Below are positions 5,547 through 6,885 of a stretch of 6,885 nt of DNA, in pieces. Every line of letters begins with the position of its first letter. The stretch's first letter is position 1. Source of the stretch: an uncultured Oribacterium sp. (GTDB lineage Bacteria; Bacillota; Clostridia; Lachnospirales; Lachnospiraceae); contig CABTMH010000147.1 of the NCBI GenBank assembly GCA_902485915.1, positions 1-6,885 on the forward strand. Reading direction: 5' to 3'. A program made the translations under genes and the position numbers. The notes below the pieces were generated by a model. It was not told the DNA's origin. It ran no database searches and saw nothing but the letters and a program-made list of their open reading frames with translations.

Positions 5547-6171
5547 ACGAAAAGTACCGAAGATTCGGTTCAAAGGATTTCACGACGATTGGGAACAGCG
5601 TAAGTTTACGGATATCGTCACCGAAAAGCTTACTAATGGAGTAATGAATCGTCAATCAGAGAGTCCAAGCGATTTAAAACATATCAATGTAATTAATATG
5701 TATACTCCAGATAAAATTCATGTCGAGGATCTAACCGATAGTTCTTGGGATGAGAGTGCTGTAAAAAAATGTAACGTGCAAGTTGGTGACATTTTCCTGA
5801 CGAGAAGTTCTTTAAAGCCTGAAGGAATTGCAGAAGCCAATGTTTTATTGGATTCTGGACGATTTGTCTTTGATGATCATCTGATAAAGATGAGAGTTGA
5901 TCAGGAACAATATGATCCTTTTTTTGTAAAAGTATTATTATCTACTAAAACGGTAAAGAATCAATTTATTGCAAAGTCAAAGCAAAATGCATTTACTACT
6001 ATCGGGCAAGAGGATATCGCAGGAAGTTATGGAGTATTTCCTGTCAAAGGTGAACAAAAGAAAATAGGTATATATTTTCAGATACTCGACCACCTCATCA
6101 CTCTTCATCAGAGTAAGTTGGAAAAGCTGAAAATGATAAAGAAATCTATGCTGGAAACGATGTTTGTATGA
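5539..6171 (+). CDS. hsdS: Half-sized type I specificity subunit (HsdS) with one TRD
   Basis: HsdS chooses the DNA sequence that the HsdM complex methylates. This copy has 210 residues, about half the usual 380-450, and contains one target-recognition domain. The order is the N-terminal conserved KVPKIRFKGFHDDWEQRK (5-22), a TRD (about 23-168) with VGDIFLTRSS (82-91), and the conserved helix IGIYFQILDHLITLHQSKLE (176-195), ending in KKSMLETMFV, which is a normal HsdS C-terminus. So it is not an obvious truncation: it is either a natural half-subunit that would pair as a dimer, or the product of a deletion between TRDs. ATG 5539 is chosen over the upstream in-frame ATG 5506 because of the GGAGG eight bases before it and the 8-bp ATGAATAA overlap with hsdM. 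Past the first ~65 bases the gene becomes clearly more AT-rich than hsdM, a sign that the TRD was acquired separately. Two repeat families shared with the downstream cassette flank the TRD. Confidence 0.92.
   Translation: MNKRKVPKIRFKGFHDDWEQRKFTDIVTEKLTNGVMNRQSESPSDLKHINVINMYTPDKIHVEDLTDSSWDESAVKKCNVQVGDIFLTRSSLKPEGIAEANVLLDSGRFVFDDHLIKMRVDQEQYDPFFVKVLLSTKTVKNQFIAKSKQNAFTTIGQEDIAGSYGVFPVKGEQKKIGIYFQILDHLITLHQSKLEKLKMIKKSMLETMFV
5589..5606 (+). repeat. TRD-leading direct repeat, copy A
   Basis: TTGGGAACAGCGTAAGTT encodes the WEQRK that opens the TRD of the expressed hsdS. The first 16 bases recur exactly at 6306-6321 and 6870-6885, and all 18 bases at 6306-6323. All copies are in the same orientation, so homologous recombination between them would swap or delete the TRD-coding segment. 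Confidence 0.95.
6088..6112 (+). repeat. TRD-trailing 25-bp direct repeat, copy 1
   Basis: A 25-base stretch beginning GACCACCTCATCACTC and ending ATCAGA is identical to 6796-6820. It encodes DHLITLHQ, the start of the conserved helix after the TRD. Together with the leading repeat it brackets each TRD and makes it an exchangeable cassette. Confidence 0.95.
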
Positions 6172-6300
6172 AATATATGAGTGGAGAAACGTCAGGAAAT
6201 AAACTCGGATTTATTCTTTGCTACAGAGATAGTCGGGCAACAAAGTTTTTTAGAAAAAAACGTTTGAAATTGGTAAGCAGTAGAGCCAAAAAAGTACTAG
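6172..6300 (+). other. Spacer between hsdS and the second TRD cassette
   Basis: These 129 AT-rich bases show no promoter, terminator or recombinase site that I can recognise. The frame leading into the next cassette contains several stops, the last being TAG at 6298-6300, directly before the repeat. A 50-codon frame starts at ATG 6168, overlapping the hsdS stop as ATGA, and ends at TAA 6318-6320. It reads as a basic peptide (FFRKKRLKL region), has no clear ribosome binding site and resembles nothing I know, so I do not call it a gene. Confidence 0.5.
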
Positions 6301-6321
6301 ATATCTTGGGAACAGCGTAAG
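6301..6321 (+). repeat. TRD-leading direct repeat, copy B
   Basis: These 21 bases, beginning ATATCTTGGGAAC, are identical to the last 21 bases of the window (6865-6885). The inner part TTGGGAACAGCGTAAG also matches copy A in hsdS. They encode ISWEQRK at the head of the second cassette. Confidence 0.95.
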
Positions 6322-6885
6322 TTGGGGGATGATTTAAAAAATATCCAAACAGGTACAAACAAATTAGGTTCAACCGAAAACACTGGAATGCCACTATTGA
6401 AAATGGGAAATATTCAAAGAGGGTATTTTTCGTTGGATAAAATTGAATATCTTCAAGAAAATGATGAGGCTGAACTCGAAAATGTAGCTAATAAAGGAGA
6501 TTTTTTCTTCAACACAAGGAATACACTTGAACTAGTAGGAAAAGGTGCAACTTGGTTTGGGGAAAGCGGAAAATATGCATTTAACAGCAATATTGCTAGA
6601 TTTGAATTGGGTGAAATTGATACAGTATTTTTTAATTATCTATATAATACTGAAGAAATGCAAAAACAAGTTCATACAAGAGCAATGGGAACGACTAGTG
6701 TGGCTGCAATTTATCCGAGAACATTAGATTCAATAACATATTATCTCCCTTGTAAGGAAGAACAATTAAAAATTGGAAAGTATCTATATACGATTGACCA
6801 CCTCATCACTCTTCATCAGAAAAAGTGTTTGGAGCGAAAAAAGATAGATTTTACAAGTGCTTCTATATCTTGGGAACAGCGTAAG
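6301..6885 (+). CDS. hsdS: Start-less second HsdS TRD cassette, open at right edge
   Basis: The frame is open for all 195 codons to the window edge and encodes a second, different TRD. It begins ISWEQRKLGDDLKNIQTG, contains GDFFFNTRNT and SNIARFELG, then a TRD-closing segment (TTSVAAIYPRTLDSITYYLP), EEQLKIGKYLYTIDHLITLH, and a linker leading directly into a further ISWEQRK at 6865-6885. No ribosome binding site or suitable ATG precedes it: TAG lies immediately upstream, and the first in-frame ATG (6388) is already inside the TRD. It therefore looks like a silent specificity module that would be expressed only after recombination into the hsdS at 5539. The linker continues in frame, so at least one more TRD should follow to the right. 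The alternative is a decayed 5' end of an ordinary two-TRD hsdS. The TRD family is clear; silence is inferred. Confidence 0.85.
   Translation, partial: MSWEQRKLGDDLKNIQTGTNKLGSTENTGMPLLKMGNIQRGYFSLDKIEYLQENDEAELENVANKGDFFFNTRNTLELVGKGATWFGESGKYAFNSNIARFELGEIDTVFFNYLYNTEEMQKQVHTRAMGTTSVAAIYPRTLDSITYYLPCKEEQLKIGKYLYTIDHLITLHQKKCLERKKIDFTSASISWEQRK
6796..6820 (+). repeat. TRD-trailing 25-bp direct repeat, copy 2
   Basis: It is identical over 25 bases to 6088-6112, although the flanking bases differ on both sides. It encodes the same DHLITLHQ segment in the second cassette. Identity at DNA level within otherwise diverged AT-rich genes points to recent copying or ongoing recombination. Confidence 0.95.
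6865..6885 (+). repeat. TRD-leading direct repeat, copy C, at window edge
   Basis: This is an exact match to 6301-6321, in frame with the preceding cassette, and encodes ISWEQRK. It is cut by the window edge, so the repeat may be longer. It marks the expected start of a third TRD. Confidence 0.93.

Noticed and set aside
6168..6320. 50-codon frame with ATGA overlap to the hsdS stop
   Set aside because: The overlap suggests coupling, but there is no clear ribosome binding site, no known similarity, and it runs into the repeat of the next cassette out of frame.
6545..6727. 60-codon frame inside the second TRD cassette
   Set aside because: It is a shifted-frame shadow of the continuous HsdS-like frame that spans 6301-6885.
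5539..6885. Invertible hsdS switch with inverted repeats
   Set aside because: I looked for reverse complements of the leading and trailing TRD repeats inside the window and found none; all copies are direct. Inverted partners could only lie beyond the edge.

Overview
The window looks like an accessory, defence-type region of a low-to-mid GC member of the Bacillota, probably a gut or rumen anaerobe of the Erysipelotrichia or Clostridia. The support for this is indirect: strong AGGAGG-type ribosome binding sites, the style of the glycosyltransferase and of the long HsdM, and TGGTGTATAATT promoter elements. I cannot name a species.

Layout. Bases 1-737 (minus strand) hold the 5' part of a family-2 glycosyltransferase gene that runs off the left edge. 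Bases 738-1404 hold no intact gene and read as a small gene graveyard: a C-terminal scrap resembling an AlbA_2/RecG-like ATP-binding regulator whose tail has become a 14-bp tandem repeat (902-979), an orphan promoter-like element, the 3' third of a macro-domain (ADP-ribosyl hydrolase-like) gene with internal stops (1045-1254), a perfect 12-bp-stem hairpin (1277-1309), and a 30-codon tail of an unknown gene (1312-1404). Three small intact plus-strand genes follow: an ArsC/Spx-family thioredoxin-fold protein (1405-1746), a DUF4406/nucleoside deoxyribosyltransferase-like protein (1889-2224) and a NADAR/YbiA-family N-glycosidase (2436-2918). The first two have no recognisable promoter of their own. 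A candidate promoter with nested dyads lies before the NADAR gene.

From 2955 to the right edge is a type I restriction-modification locus. It has a long hsdM (863 codons); a half-sized hsdS with one target-recognition domain (TRD), overlapping hsdM by 8 bp and with its Shine-Dalgarno in a small hairpin; and, after a 129-bp spacer, a second TRD cassette with no start codon, which reads in frame into the beginning of a third at the last base of the window. Two families of exact direct repeats bracket the TRDs. No hsdR and no recombinase gene lies inside the window.

How the parts fit. HsdM and HsdS would form a methyltransferase whose DNA specificity is set by the TRD present in the expressed hsdS, and the repeat-flanked spare cassettes are the raw material for changing that specificity. 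The NADAR protein, the DUF4406 protein and the macro remnant all belong to families acting on ADP-ribose or nucleoside N-glycosidic chemistry. Their position next to a restriction locus suggests a defence or anti-toxin island; this is inference. The most interesting feature is the TRD cassette array at the right end.
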